Assembly (NCBI RefSeq): GCF_008831285.2
Contig: NC_045141.1
Location: 16,354,106-16,418,105, forward strand
DNA length: 64,000 nucleotides
Direction: 5' to 3'
Source of the DNA: Nymphaea colorata
Lineage: Eukaryota > Streptophyta > Magnoliopsida > Nymphaeales > Nymphaeaceae
The stretch's first letter is position 1. Every line of letters begins with the position of its first letter. The notes under the pieces are model-generated. The model made no database searches, was not told the origin of the DNA, and saw only the letters and a list, made by a program, of their open reading frames with translations. A program made the translations under genes and the position numbers. This document shows positions 1 through 12,527 of this stretch, piece after piece.

Positions 1-307
1 TTCCATTGTTGTTTGATTTTCCAGGATTGTCGTTAGCCATCTTGGATTGATTGGAGACATTTGAATGTAGCTTGCCATAACTGTCGTTGGCCAGCTTTGA
101 AGCGTCAGCAAGTGTGGAAGAATTCAAATGTTCTTTTTTAATAATCTCATCTCCTCCACCCTATAGCTGCACAAATTCGATCTTCCTCTTGATTGTGACG
201 AAAAGAAAATAGAGCTTTTAGAGGCACTTACTGACAGCATTCACGTCTTAACGACGGTGAAACACTTCTTCCCCTCTATATACGAGAATATCATCGGCAT
301 AGAGTAT
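1..307. other. Host flank left of the Copia-1 nest
   Basis: Non-coding. Bases from about 221 to 307 (shared words 'gaaacacttct' and 'atcggcat.gagtat') match the stretch at about 63291-63419, which is an uninterrupted copy of the same locus type. This segment is therefore the 'leader' block found downstream of OMT copies, cut at 307 by Copia-1. I recognise nothing in bases 1-220. Confidence 0.6.
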
Positions 308-358
308 TGCTGAAGCAATTCTGAAAAATGCTTATTTCCAAGTGAGGTTCATAGTTTG
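308..358 (+). repeat. Copia-1 5' LTR, first part
   Basis: Begins TGCTGAAGCAATTCTG and aligns with the start of the 3' LTR at 23221 (TGTTGAAGCAATTCTG). It stops at 358, where the gypsy insertion starts. The last five bases, GTTTG, are the gypsy target-site duplication. Confidence 0.9.
354..358. other. Target-site duplication of the gypsy element (left copy)
   Basis: GTTTG at 354-358 is repeated at 15898-15902, directly outside the TG...CA ends of the gypsy element. The unbroken Copia-1 3' LTR reads through this site (cagagtttgttgtgg, about 23276-23290), which confirms a clean 5-bp duplication. Confidence 0.93.
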
Positions 359-1012
359 TGTAATCACCCCAAATTTTTTCAAAATTTTTGAAGATCAAAA
401 ATAGATGCAAAACCCAAGTTCAGATCCAAATCGAGCATTTCAAATCCAAAATTCGAATCGCTTTCCAAACGACAAAATTTGAGCGTCACGTGTGCATGGA
501 TCTTCCCTTTGTTTTAAAAACTCATTTCTCACGCCAAAATGTGTTTTTAAACCCAAGTCGCATACTCAAACGAATTGACAATCGACTAAACCAAAATTGG
601 ATTTGGAGCAAGTTTGGAATCGCTCAAAATAGAGTCGACCACACATTCGTAACAAAAAAAACCATTTCAATAATTTTATTTTATAATTTTATTAAATTTA
701 AATTTAAAAAAATTTTGAAACCTCGGTCGTGCGGGTCGGGAGCACCATCGCGCGATGCTGTTGACATTTCCCCTCTCTTTTTGACAAAAAAAACACTCTT
801 TAGGGGGTGTTTTTGGTCTTTTTAGTGGGCATTAGCCCTGCCTACATAAAAAATGTTTTCTTGTAGGCCTAAGGCCTAATGACCAATCCCATCTATTTCA
901 AGCCTATCTCTTTTTTTTAAAATGAAAATAAGTTAAAATTATTTGAAATTCGGATGAAAATGTTGTAAAATTAAAAAAAATTCAAATTTTGAGTTTTGGT
1001 TCTAAAACTCCT

Positions 1013-1020
1013 TATAAATA
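1013..1020 (+). promoter_or_regulatory. Candidate TATA box of the gypsy LTR
   Basis: TATAAATA followed by a C-rich stretch. The same place in the 3' LTR reads CATAAATA (about 13505), and the reversed solo LTR at 20757-20765 has TTTATAG (CTATAAATA on its own strand). Conservation across three LTRs supports a promoter role; transcription itself is inferred. Confidence 0.5.
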
Positions 1021-1274
1021 CCTCCACAATCCCTCCTTTTGGGCAAGAGTTAGCCCTCGGACAAACCATAGTGTATTTTCACTTGAAAGCTTAGAGTTTT
1101 TCCCTTATCTCTCTCTCTCCCTCTTCCTCTTTTCATTTTTCTTTTTTCTCTCCAACTTGGAGCAAGTTACAACTCTCAGACATCATCTTCATCATCTTGG
1201 AGATTCTTTCAAAGTAAGTCCAAGATCATTTCAAGCAAAGTTTTTTTTTTTTCATTTTTCCTAAGTCATTTCTC

Positions 1275-1950
1275 ATTTAAAGGTGTGTCATCATCATCAA
1301 CTCTCTCATTTCTCTCTTATTTTTTTTTTCTTCTCATCTTCATCTCCCCGTGGCCAAAGGAGACAACACTCAACCTCTTTTTAGAAACAAGAGGCTATGC
1401 TCAAGTGCAGTGAGAGCATGGAAAGATGAGATGATCTTTCATTTCATGATTGAATCATGTTTTCTCTTTTATTGAATATAGCATTATTTTTCTTTATTCA
1501 TTTTCTTCTCATCTTCATACCCCCATGGCAAAAGGAGAGCACTCAACCTCTGTTTAGAGACGAGAGGCTATGCTCAAGTGGACCGGGGCATGGAAAAATA
1601 AGATGATCTTTCATTTAATGATTGAATCATGTTTTCTCTTTTATAGAATGTAGCATTGTTTTTCTTTGTTCATTTTCTTCTCATTTTCATCTCTCCATGG
1701 CCAAAGGAGATATACTCAACCTCTTTTTAGAGACAAGAGGCTATACTCAAGTGCACCGGTAGCATGAAAAGATGAGATGATCTTTCATTTCATGATTGAA
1801 TAATGTTTTTCTCTTTTATTGGATGAGGTATTATTTTTCTTTCTTCATTTTCTCATGGCCAAAAAAGATAACACTCAATCTCTTTTTAAAGACAAAAGGT
1901 TATGATCAAGTGCATCGAAAGCATGAAAAGATGAAATGATCTTTCATTTC
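1275..1950 (+). repeat. About 173-bp tandem repeats inside the gypsy 5' LTR
   Basis: The word GATTGAAT(C/A)ATG recurs at 1448, 1620 and 1794 (spacing 172 and 174). Each unit carries a CATGGCCAAAGGAGA-like word and an ACAAGAGGCTATGCTCAAGTG-like word. A first unit without the GATTG word precedes them. About 3.5-4 imperfect units in all. Confidence 0.85.
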
Positions 1951-3611
1951 TTTGCTACATCATGCCCTCCCTTCAAGTTGAATCTTTATCTTTCCATCAT
2001 CATCACTCTCTCTTTTCTTATTTGAATATTGTTTATATATATTCCATGCATGGTTGTTTGGTTTTTCATTTATATGTGAATGTATGAGGAAAATGAGAGT
2101 GTGGTTCGGGGTTCTTTGTTTTTATTTTCACATTAATTTTTGAGGTTAAGACTTGTTGAACATGGGGAAAACTCTCACGAATATACAAGTCAATATGCAT
2201 TTTCATGTCATTTTGTGCTAGTTTCCTTCCTAATCACCCCATTGAAAACCCTAAAGAGTGCCTCGTTATATTGCTTGTTTTTCTTCCGTATCCATCGGTG
2301 GAAGAAATATATCCCTTGTAACAAACTAAGCAATACCATTCTATGTTTCAATAAATCATATTTTGCAAAACATTTTTAAAAGAAAACATTCTAATACGGT
2401 CTTAGGTACTTAGCTTAATCTCTTGCATGAGTCCAAGCTAGCCTCCGGCCCACATTAAACTTGAAGTTGGTAATTTTAAGTTATTCCTTGATTTCTAATA
2501 TTGTGAAGGCATGTATATATATACCTGTTATATACATCTATGCACACATGATCCCCCCATCTTTCTCTCTCTATGCTTTCACTTTCCAGTTTACAAATTT
2601 TCATATGTGCGTGAATGCGTATGCACATGTGCTCTATTTCCTTTCCTTCGAATATCTTATTCCTCTTTTCAAGATAAATATCTTTCTTTATAAATTTTTT
2701 TATACATACCATATATGCATATGTATATTTTTCTTTTTCTCTAAAACCTCTTTCTATTCAAATCAATACATATTTTCCTCTTAAGCTTTCATATTTATGT
2801 ATATGTGATGGTATGTACACATATATGCATGTTTTCCTCTATCTCTTTCTCTTTCTTTTCATAAGAGTGTTTTATTTCTTGTATTCTTTTTAAAATTCTC
2901 CTCTCATGATCTTTTTATTTACCGATTTCATTATGACCACAAACCAAGTAATGACCCAATATTGGAATCATGCTTGATGGTCTACAATCCCAATCCTCTT
3001 TCAAAAACTTTTTCTTATTATATACAATAATTATAAAAACAAAAATGTTAGATGTATATTGTGGTGGGAATGACTTTAGATGAATGTTGTGGTATGAATG
3101 TTTTACATTTTTTCAATCATATAGGATGAATGTATCAATACCTTCACATTCACTCAACATCACCATTCTAAAGAACTTAAGGAAGATGAGATGAAGCTCT
3201 AAGTAGGTGGTAATCGAATTAGAACAAAAACTCAAACCTATTTAAAGTCTTAAGAAAACACTAAAATGACTTCAAAATGATTTTCTCAAAGGTTTCCAAA
3301 TGATATTTTTCAATTTTACATTTCTCCAAAATATTTCACATTCTCAAGCAACTCTTTAAGAGTCTATCCAAAAGTTTGAAACATCAAATTTTCAATATTT
3401 TTCTACACCGCATATAGAATAAAAAAGATATTCAAGTCAAAAGGAAATGCTTCAATGATAAACATAGCCATTGGATTGATTATCCGCGGTAAAGGTACTG
3501 AAAACGGTTGATCCTCGTACCGACGGGCGAGTCCCTTTCTTTTTCATTTCAAAACAAAACTTCATTTTTCTGGAACACTCCAAAACCAATGAAAATTTTG
3601 AGATGCTAACA

Positions 3612-5173
3612 GATGGTGACCGTAATAGGAGCCATCATCATTTGGCTATGATTATAATTGATGTATTTTTCACTAACTTAAACATCTTTTACATTGCCGA
3701 TGATAAAGCATACCTCCTACTTTGGCCTTGTCCCCATCGACATTTCATTACATTTCTAGGTGATTGTATTTACTTTCTTGCATATAAGACTAATTGAGGA
3801 AGATCAATCATGTTCACATAGATCAAGGATCAGATACAACCCTCTTCAATTTAAAATTTGTTTGAAGACAATGCTTGCTCTCCTATTTATTTTAATCATC
3901 ACCTTAGGCAACATTGCATTAGAGACAATTCATTTTACATGATTTTTCATATTTCAAAATTTCTCTTATCTATTTGTCCCGGTCATCATGTTGTCGGGCT
4001 TGGTCTTTAGTGGTAGCACAAGGTTAAGCCTTTCAACTAGACCACACCTTGGGCGGAAAAGCCTCCTCGTTAGTACCATAAGTGTTAATTTATGGTATAT
4101 CGACGAGCGATCAAGAAGAAGTTGATGAACTCTACCCTTAGTTGCCTAAAGAAAAACCTATGCTAGTACTAAGCCATTCGGTTAAGGTATATATGCATAA
4201 CTTCACATTGGACCATCGTAACACAAAATTATTTCAATTAGGTCTCTATACCCATTTTTCTACAAAAATTATTTCAAATGACATGGATGTGCATAAAACC
4301 TTGTGTGATGTTTTACAACCTCATTATGTACTTCTACTTTATATTGTCTTTGTCAACCTAATCAATCTTTTTCTAATCTAAATCTGTAACCTTTAGAGTC
4401 ATCCTTCAAGATATATTCTTTTCAATGTGGCGTCGCATTCCCTTATGTTCATATCCTCTTCGGGGAAGGATCCGAACAGTCTACATACATCTTTCTTGAG
4501 TCTAAACCTTTGGCTCTCGAATGGTATCGGTCTTGGCATCCCACCTTCTCTTGAATGTTTCCTTCTTACTTTGAAGAATGTGGGCAAGAGATAGTGGCAG
4601 CTGGAGGAATGCAGTCAATTGATGAAAATTTGGTACATGCAATCACCGAGCGTTGAAGCCCAAGGACCTCTTCTTTTTAGTTTCCATGGGAAGAAATGAC
4701 AATATTTACTAGATGAATTTGCCAAAATACTAGACCTCCCTACCCCAACTTGTGACCCAAATGATTCATTGGAAAAATAATTCCTTATGAACCCAACCAA
4801 GGTCAATGCAAATGACCTCATTGCTCACTTTACTGGGCGAAAAACTTGGCCTTTAGTAGAAAATCATGAAAATCAAAGCATCAACTTGAAAAATTTGTAT
4901 GAAGAATTTTGAGCATATATTGAACCTTTCACTTTACCTCGAAAAGCCATAAGAAGAATCAAACATTGTATGATGCTTTGCACAGTGTGAGTGACCTTTT
5001 TCACCAATGGAAGTGACCTCCTAAACGTCTATATTGCCCAACTTTTTCGGGTATGGGGGCATAGTGGGACCCAACACTTATTAGTAGCAATGACAGCCTT
5101 AGCATTCCTTTACTGATGACTCACCTGTTTCATTATTGGAGATATTGACTTCGTAGAAGGATGCACATATGCT
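3612..5173 (+). other. Gypsy leader region, decayed
   Basis: Lies between the 5' LTR and the first long reading frame. The bases just after the LTR (GATGGTGACCGTAATAGG) occupy the primer-binding position, but I cannot assign a tRNA. Between about 4430 and 5170 there are short reading pieces with stops that run toward the frame at 5174, so the upstream ORF was probably longer once. Confidence 0.5.
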
Positions 5174-5698
5174 TTGCAATTGTTGTTTTTCAAGCACGCG
5201 GGATCCCAAGCCAGTCAATTCAAGAACACTGACGGAGCATTCATAGCCTTAGAACTATACTGCCGTATGATCAAACGATTAGATGGAGATGAGATCATTT
5301 GGGACTATTGTGATCATCATGAGAGTCCACCTCGATACACTCACCATCCTCATGGGCGTACTACACTCTTGGGACCCTATTTCATAACTGATTATTGTGC
5401 TGATAGATGCATGAAACAGTTCTCTCAGAGGCAGAAGATGGTTTTCATGCATATACCAATAAGAGCTATTCCCAAATTCGACCTCAGTTCTCCTCAATGG
5501 GCGGCATTGTTTGCAGTAGCCCGACAAGAGTGGAAGATAAAATCTCATAAACCTGGTTCACAGACCCAGTTGCAAAGAAGGAATATGCCGAGTGGTGGGA
5601 TGCCAACTGACCACCATCCATCATTCCCTAATTTTTTTTTTATATATCATCAACTTTGTACTCCCTATGTCGTCTTCAGTCATCGTCATCTTTGTTAG
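5174..5698 (+). pseudogene. Gypsy upstream ORF (ORF1-like), function unknown
   Basis: A 174-residue open frame lies between the 5' LTR and gag, where Ogre elements carry an extra ORF1 of unknown function. It is rich in aromatic, histidine and cysteine residues (for example WDYCDHHE near residue 43 and YFITDYCADRC near 70). I do not recognise a domain and cannot name a family. Readable sequence in the same frame extends a little upstream (…DIDFVEGCTYAL) before meeting a stop, so the present start is probably internal. It could be host sequence captured by the element. Confidence 0.5.
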
Positions 5699-5805
5699 TG
5701 TTTACTTTGGATGTAACTTTTGAAACTTTTAATGCAATATGAATTTTCATTTTGTCATCATTTCCGTCTAATAACTACCATTCTCTTGTGTCATAAGGTG
5801 AATAC

Positions 5806-7558
5806 TTGAAAGCTAACAGGATGGTTGAAACCATATCGCAAGCTAAACAGGCTTCCCAGAACGAGGCATCATTTTCTAAACTCCGACCAAAAACACCTGG
5901 CCTCCCAGCAATTGAACCGGAAGGTTACCATATGTTCCGTTTGTTCAAGGAGCGATTCATGAGGGAGCAAGAAGAGCAAAAGGCCTTAATGATTATTCCA
6001 GAACCTGATAATAAAAAGGCTACCAAGCAGAAAAGAAAGAAGAAAAACAACAAGCCTTCTCCTACAGATCAAGATAAAGATTATTTGGGTTCAGATTCAA
6101 CAACTAGTAAGGAAGAAAAACCCGAACTACTTCTTCTCAAGAAGGAAAAAACAACAAAAAAAAGCAAAAAGAGAAAAGAAATTATTGGCGGAAAGCAGGT
6201 CACCCTAGCCCTATGACCACTGGAAGTTCGGAAGCGAAACCCAAAAGGAAGTGAAACCCTATTAAGAGAGGCAAAAAAACCAAGAAGTACATCCCTAGTA
6301 GTAGCTTAGACAGCGAGAGTTCTGTAGAGAAAGTAAAGCAGATCAAGGGCAAGAAGAAAAAGACCAAGCCAGAATTGGTCGAATCAAGTGATGATGAAAG
6401 TCAGACTAAGCGCAGATTCTATGAAATTGAGAAAAGAATGAACGATCTTGAGCTTATGGGAAAAGAAAAATGTTCATACTCATGTGAGGACTACTACCTT
6501 GGCATTGAAGGGAATGAAGACGTGAAAGGCTTGCCTAGAGAGTTTGTCAGATATGATGAAACCGCTTGCCAACACGTTCATCTTTCAATCTTTTTCAATG
6601 ATTGCTACGAAATTCGGACAAATAACAGACTTTTGTTTCGATATTTTTCAAGAAGTCTTGAAGGCATCGCCACACAATGGTACAAAGAAAATGTCAACCC
6701 AATCAAACTGAAGAAATTTGACAAATTTATTAACATGTTTGTCAAAAGATTTGAATAGAATGCTCCCATGGCTCCAACCCTCAGTACTATTTACAGTCTT
6801 TGTCAGAAACAAGGAGAAAATGCTTTGAGAATTCATCAAAAAATGAAGAATTCAGTGCAACAAGATGAAGGAGCCTATTTCTGATACACAAGTCTTATCA
6901 CTCATCAGGAAAAATCTTGTTCAGCCCTTGAAAAGTCTCATCCACAATACCCCGATCAAGACCTTTGCTGAGTTGATTGAACAAGCAAACTCGATAGAAT
7001 GATGAATTGAGGAAGGAGATTTTGATAGAATTATTGCTCCAAAGTACAAGAAAGATGGAAAGAAAGGACGAAGGACACAGTTGCTTGCACACTTCATAGC
7101 CAATGCTAGCATTATAAAGGACCATGGCAATAGCTATAAGCAGGACAAAGAAGTCACTCACAAGAAGAACACGCAGTTTTCCAAAAGCAACGACGAAAGG
7201 AATAATAAGCACCCAGGCTGGGGCTATGACCGGAAATTTACTCCTCTCAATCAGTCCCATGAGAAGATCCTAGAATACCTCCTCACCAAAGGAACTATCA
7301 TTTTACCAAAAGTATCCAAGCCTTCGAAAATGATGGGAGGAAATAAAAAAAAAATTGTGTAAGTTTCATTGTGCCCCTAGTCATGACACTGAGGATTGTT
7401 TTTTCCTCAAAAATATTATTCAAGACTTCATCAACAAGGATCTCAAGATTTGTAATGATAGCACCCCTCAAATATTAAGGAATCCATTTCCTAATCACGA
7501 GAAGACGGCAGTAGCCACAAATACCATAGGCACTCCACTCACATATCATCCGCAATAG
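5806..7558 (+). pseudogene. Gypsy gag, frameshifted
   Basis: The capsid-like gag is spread over several frames: 5806-6216, 6375-6758, 7081-7360 and 7355-7558. The first part is lysine-rich and charged. The second holds the conserved gag core (…LFRYFSRSLEGIATQWY…). The last carries CKFHCAPSHDTEDC, matching the 'C..H...GH....C' segment that closes Tat-type gag before protease. Product role: virus-like particle assembly for the retroelement. Stops near 6217 and 6756 and the frame changes show it cannot make a full gag. Confidence 0.8.
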
Positions 7559-7903
7559 CACATCCGACCTTGTGATGAAAGCAGGACACACAAAGTCATG
7601 GTGGCAGACCAAGGTAAGAAACCTTTGGATTTCATTGCTATGATCAACGACATGACATAAAGTTCACCCAAGAAACTTCCCATTATTCCAAAGACTTTTA
7701 TCTTATAAAGCGATGAATCATCAGATGACTCCTCGGATGGAGATCCATGCTACTTGGATGTTCTCCTCTTGGAAGAGCATATAATTGAGGGAGAATGGAT
7801 TCGACCTTCTAAGGACCAATCAATTACCTTTTCAAAAAAGGACCTCTCAAAATGAGAATATTACCATGAAGATGCTCTTTACATCGTCGTTCACATCAAT
7901 GGG

Positions 7904-8554
7904 ATGACTGTGCCGCATGTGTTGATTGATGGAGGAAGTGACTTAAATATTTGTCCTGATCTCACGGCCAAAACTTTGGGGTTTCGTAAAGACAAATATC
8001 ACTCTAATAATATCAAGATATATGGATTTGATGACCCAGGCATGAACAACAAATGTAATCTCGATATGAACGTGGCCATCAAAAATACTAGCCATCACAT
8101 TATATTCGATGTGGTGGATGTGCCACCATCATATAACTTACTTTTGGGACAACCTTGGATCCACCAAGTACGAGGAATCCCATCCACTCTTCATCGGTGC
8201 CTCAAATGGAATTCCGGCCCTTCGGTACAACCAATGCTCCATAGGCCGATTGAGTCAGTGGATGTACCCAGTATAAGAGCGACGAAGGACAGATATTTGG
8301 AAGAAAGGATGCAAAACATGGAGATAGGCGAACCATCCATTAGCGCTTATACTGTTTCAAGCAATCATACAAGTTTCCAAGAACACCCCATGTGCATTCA
8401 TTTCATGAGAAACCCTAAGGGATTTCAGTTGCTTTTGAAAGGTGGCTACCGTCCATTCACTGGCCTCGGAAAAAGTGAAGATGGAATCCTGGAGCCAATC
8501 ATTATGTCTTTTCAGATGAACACTAGAGGATTGAGATATCATGAAGAAATTTGA
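7904..8554 (+). pseudogene. Gypsy aspartic protease plus G-patch-like tail
   Basis: A 216-residue open stretch. VLIDGGSDLNI near residue 6 is the retropepsin active-site segment: D-G-G replaces the usual D-S/T-G, which is common in this branch. YNLLLGQPWIHQ near residue 75 and the PSTLH that follows are the second conserved block. Near residues 175-205, GGYRPFTGLGK…GILEPI resembles the G-patch-like motif between protease and RT in Tat elements. The protein would cut the polyprotein. The reading is continuous here, but neighbouring parts are shifted or stopped. Confidence 0.82.
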
Positions 8555-8698
8555 AGAAGATCTTGTGGGCTGATAGTATTCACCTTTGTTTTCAATCTTC
8601 CCACGAATTTTGTAATCTTGAACTTCGTTTTGCTCAGTCTCTTGAGATGACCCCCTCTATGAACTAAGAACTTTTTTTTATGCAATGCAAGTAATCTT

Positions 8699-10390
8699 TT
8701 GTTGTTAATTTTAATTTCGTCCAATTCTTTCTTTGATCATCTTTACAGGATGTTAGAACTCAACATGTCTCAGTTTATTCTTTTTCCTCGAAAGTCCCCT
8801 CAAAAAGCATTTATCAAACCAGTGGTCGGTGAAATGAAATCTATGACAGTACCTGAGTCAGAATTACCAGAATTTACTCAGATTTAGAAATAAGAACATC
8901 TCTTGTCTTTGGTTAATGATCCAATTGAAAAAATTAGTATTGGAACTAGTGAGAATTCTAAAATCCTTCAAATTGGTACCAGTTTGTCAATAGACAAGAA
9001 GAAAAGATTGGTGGACTTCTTTATAAGTAACCAAGAAGCTTTTGCTTGAGCTTATGAAGATATGCCAAGCTTAGACCCCTAGTTGGTTGAACATCGTTTG
9101 CCCTTAAATCCTAGTTGCAAGCCAGTTAGTTAAACAAAAGTTGCACAAGCTTGATACTAGACTAGAAGACCCTGTAAAAGAAGGATTAGAGGACCTACTA
9201 AAGGCAAAATTCATTCGTGCCATCGATTACCCCGAATGGTTGGCAAACATCGTGGTGGTCCCAAGAAAAATGGCAAAGTCAGATTATGGATCTACTTTCA
9301 AGACTTGAACAAAGCTACAACGAAAGATGATTATCCTCTTCCAAACATATTTCTATTGGTAGACAGTACTGCAAGCCATGAAATGTTCTCTTTTATTGAT
9401 GGATATTCGAGGTATAATCAGAACAAATTAGCAGTCAAAGATCAACCTAAGAATGCTTTTACTACACCCTAGGGCACTTTCTGTTACACGGTGATGCCGT
9501 TTGAGTTGAAGAATGCTGGGGGAACTTATCAAAGAGCCATAACTGCCATATTCTGTGACTAAATGAACAAAATCATGGATGCGTATCTCGATGACGTATT
9601 GATCAAATCCAAGATGAGAGATGATTACATTGAAACTCTTACCCAAGTATTCGAGAGGCTTTTACAGTAAAAGTTTCGCTTGAATCATCAAAAAAGTGTG
9701 TTTGGGGTTGAGTCAGGCAAGCTCTTGGGTTTCATGGTCAGTAAGAAGGTGATTGAAATGGATCTTACCAAACCATAGTGATCATTGATATGCCACCACC
9801 TACCAATATCAAGAAGTTGTGAAGTTTTCAAGGGCGAATACAGCCCACCAGGCAATTTATTTCTAATTTAGCCATGAGATGTGAACCATTCAACCAGTTG
9901 TTGAGAAAAGGCGTCAAGTTTGAATGAGATTTTGAATGTCAATAGTCATTTGAAATGATCATGAAATACCTTCTGAATCCACCAATTCTATAACCCCCGG
10001 TGTTGGGTAGGCTATTACTGCTTTACATCACAGTGAATTAGTCACCATGTGGTGGCTTTTTGGCACAATATGAGGAAGGACGTCACATTGAGCATGCAAT
10101 CTATTACATTAGCAAGACTTTTGTCCAGTACGAAAAGAAGTACTCTCTAATCCAAAAAACTTGTCTAACATTGGTTTGGATGTGTTAGTATCTAAGACAT
10201 TATTTACTAGCATGTGAAGTCAAGATCCTCTCCAAGCTTAATCCTCTCAAGTACATCTTGGAACAACCCTTCCTTAATGGACGCATCGCCAAATGGCAAA
10301 TTCTGCTAATGCAGTATGATCTTGAATATGTGTCTTAGAAGTCAATCAAAAGACAAGCAATTGCGGATCAGTTAGCAGACTTTCCCTAGT
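8699..10390 (+). pseudogene. Gypsy reverse transcriptase and first RNase H, with stops
   Basis: RT core: WLANIVVVPRKNGKVRLW near 9240, DLNKATTKDDYPLP near 9300, MFSFIDGYSRYNQ near 9385, then FCYTVMPFELKNAGGTYQR and the catalytic box as YLDD (about 9584-9595; usually YVDD). In-frame stops lie at 9470, 9560 and 9668. RNase H follows, about 10020-10390, with YYISKTF…YEKKYSLIQKTCL and IAKWQILLMQYDLEY. Function when intact: copying element RNA into DNA. The stops and a frame change make it dead. Confidence 0.85.
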
Positions 10391-10464
10391 ACGAGGAAAT
10401 CAAAACAAACGATGAGTTTTCAGATGAACATGTTATAAGATTAGAGATGGTTCCGATATAAAAG

Positions 10465-10848
10465 ATGTACTTTGATGGGTCCAAAAATGTGATGGGAGCG
10501 GACATAGGCATCTTACTCGTCACTTCGGAAGACGAAATGACCCCGCACTCGTTGAAACTTGATTTTCCATGTACCCATAATATGGCTAAGTATGAAGTCC
10601 TAATACAGGGACTTCGTTCTCTACTAAGTTTTCAAGTAAAAAAGGTGCATGCCTTCGACGACTCTCAGCTTATCATAAATCAAGTGAATGGAGAATGGCA
10701 AGTCAAAGATAAAAAGTTAGTGTCATATCAAGAGAACACTTCCTCCTTAATCCAACGGTTTGAAGAAGTACAACTGGCACATATAAAAAGAGAAGGTAAC
10801 CCTATCGTGGATGGCCTTGCGAGTCTAGGGTCCACCATCACCTTTTGA
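10465..10848 (+). pseudogene. Second, archaeal-type RNase H domain of the gypsy element
   Basis: This 127-residue open stretch starts with MYFDGSKNVMGADIGILLV, has MAKYEVLIQGL mid-way, DDSQLIINQVNGEW about residue 71, and ends with KREGNPIVDGLASLGS. It follows the RT-linked RNase H and precedes integrase, the arrangement that defines dual-RNase H Tat/Ogre elements. Catalytic acids are visible: D in FDGS, E in KYEV, D in DDSQ, D in VDGLA. Confidence 0.85.
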
Positions 10849-10884
10849 ACCAATGAAGCTATCTGTTCTTTTGAGATTTGAAGA

Positions 10885-12150
10885 TTGGAACACCCTACTT
10901 TTGAAACAATGACACATGTTCATCATATCCAAGGGGGGAATACGCCTTGGTACCATGACATCAAAAGGTACACTGAAAGCAGAGAATTCCCAACTGGAAT
11001 GCCAAAAAATGAACAAAGAGCAATTCAACGTATGTCAACGAGCTACTTTATTCTTGCAGGGGTACTACACAGACGTGGGTTTAATACCAAATATTCTTGG
11101 TGCCTTGATGAAAATGAGTCAAAGGAAGTCATCGAAGAGTCACATAGAGGAGACTGTGCAGGCCATGTTCGTTACCAAACCCTCACCAAACAGATCATTC
11201 GAACAGGATATTATTGGCCTATTTGCTATGCAAAAGGATTGTTACCCATTTGTCAAAAGGTGCAAAGAATGCCAACTGCACGCTCCAGTGATTCATGCAC
11301 CAGCCTCTCAATTGCATTATGTGACATCTCCTTGGTCGTTTTTTATGTGGGCCTTTGACGTAGTTGGACCTATATCCCCTACAGCTTCCAATGGCCATAA
11401 GTATTTTCTGGCTGCAATGGATTATTTTGCCAAATGGGTAAAAGTCGTCACACTCAGAAAAGTGGAAGGACGTCATGTAGTGTCATTCATTCACAAAAAT
11501 CTTCTTTAAAGATTTGGAGTCCCTCATGATATAGTGTCCGACAATGGGACTCATTTCAAAAATGAAAAGATGAGGCAGTTGTGCAGCAAATACCGTATCA
11601 TGCACCATTTTTCAGCTCCTTATTACCCCCAAGGCAATAGATAAGCGGAGGCTAACAACAAAATCCTGATCTGCATCCTGGAACAGACAATGGAAACTGA
11701 AAGAGACTGACATGAAAAGATGCATAACGCCCTATGGGCATATCGCACCACTATGAGAACTCCAACAAATGCTACTGTAGCAGAGCTAGTATATGGAATA
11801 GAAGTGGTTCTAATATTACATGTGTTGAAACCCATTTTGAAGTTCGCGTCTCTCATATAGCTTCCTCTAACTCAATATCAGCAGAAAATGCTAATGCAGC
11901 TCGATTTGCTAGATTAAAAGATGCTAAAAGCGACTGAGCACGCTGAAGCTTATCACCAAAGGGTGGCCAGAAAATTTACCAAGTCAGTTATCGAGAGACA
12001 GTTCAAAGTGAATGACTTAGTTCTACAATCAGTGGTATACCTCAAAGGACGACCACGAGGCAAGTGGTCACCGAACTGGGAAGGCCCAGAAGGCCCATAT
12101 GTTGTTAAGGAAGCCTTGCCCCACAATTCATACTGACTGATTAATGTTGA
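10885..12150 (+). pseudogene. Gypsy integrase, broken
   Basis: Zinc-binding part near 11130-11270 (…CKECQLHAP). The catalytic core begins near 11345 (WAFDVVGPISP, first acid), then IVSDNGTHFKNE near 11536 (second acid) and SAPYYPQGNR near 11610, where a stop replaces the next residue and spoils the third acidic region. The C-terminal part at 11921-12136 has VNDLVLQ and GKWSPNWEGPEGPY, the usual end of plant gypsy integrase. Two frames overlap in 10885-11509, and stops lie at 11507, 11641 and 11708. Confidence 0.83.
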
Positions 12151-12527
12151 TGGGGTGGAACTTGCCGATCATGTTAATGGCCTTCACGTCAAGAAATTTT
12201 ATGTCTAGTTCTCTTGTATTCATTTTCCAATCAATGTCAAATATTTGTGTTTTCACATCTACTATTCAATCAGGATTCCTTCCAGTCGTAAAACATGACA
12301 ATTACATTGAGGCATTTTTTTTTTTTTTTTTCTTTTACCATCATCATTATCCATCAAGAAGAGGGTCATATCCCAATGAAATTAACTTAGCAATTAAGCT
12401 AAAAAATTTGATCAAGCGCAATCCGACCGCTAGGTTCAGAGCTTTTTAAAACTAGTTCAACTATGTCATTAGACAAGGGAATCTTATGGAGCAAGCGCAA
12501 CTTGGTGTTTGGCCAAGGGCTTTCCGG

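Larger units (their letters stand above)
359..3611 (+). repeat. Gypsy 5' LTR
   Basis: TG...CA-bounded repeat matching 12913-15897 along nearly its whole length. The shared 3' third includes the CGACGGGCGAG block near 3520 and the terminal GCTAACA. A TATA-like TATAAATA lies at 1013-1020. If that is the promoter, U3 is only about 0.7 kb and R/U5 about 2.5 kb. Small reading frames inside it are not conserved in the sister LTRs and are not called. Confidence 0.92.

Noticed and set aside
388-1264. Open frames of 145 and 91 residues inside the first gypsy LTR
   Set aside because: Low-complexity, not conserved as open frames in the 3' LTR or the solo LTR, and within a defined LTR.
2461-2784. 107-residue frame (with an antisense 78-residue frame) in the LTR
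   Set aside because: AT-rich LTR sequence; the paired frame in the other LTR at 14617-15033 differs in length and content.
4399-4821. Minus-strand frames in the gypsy leader
   Set aside because: Antisense to a plus-strand coding-like stretch of the element; no features of their own.
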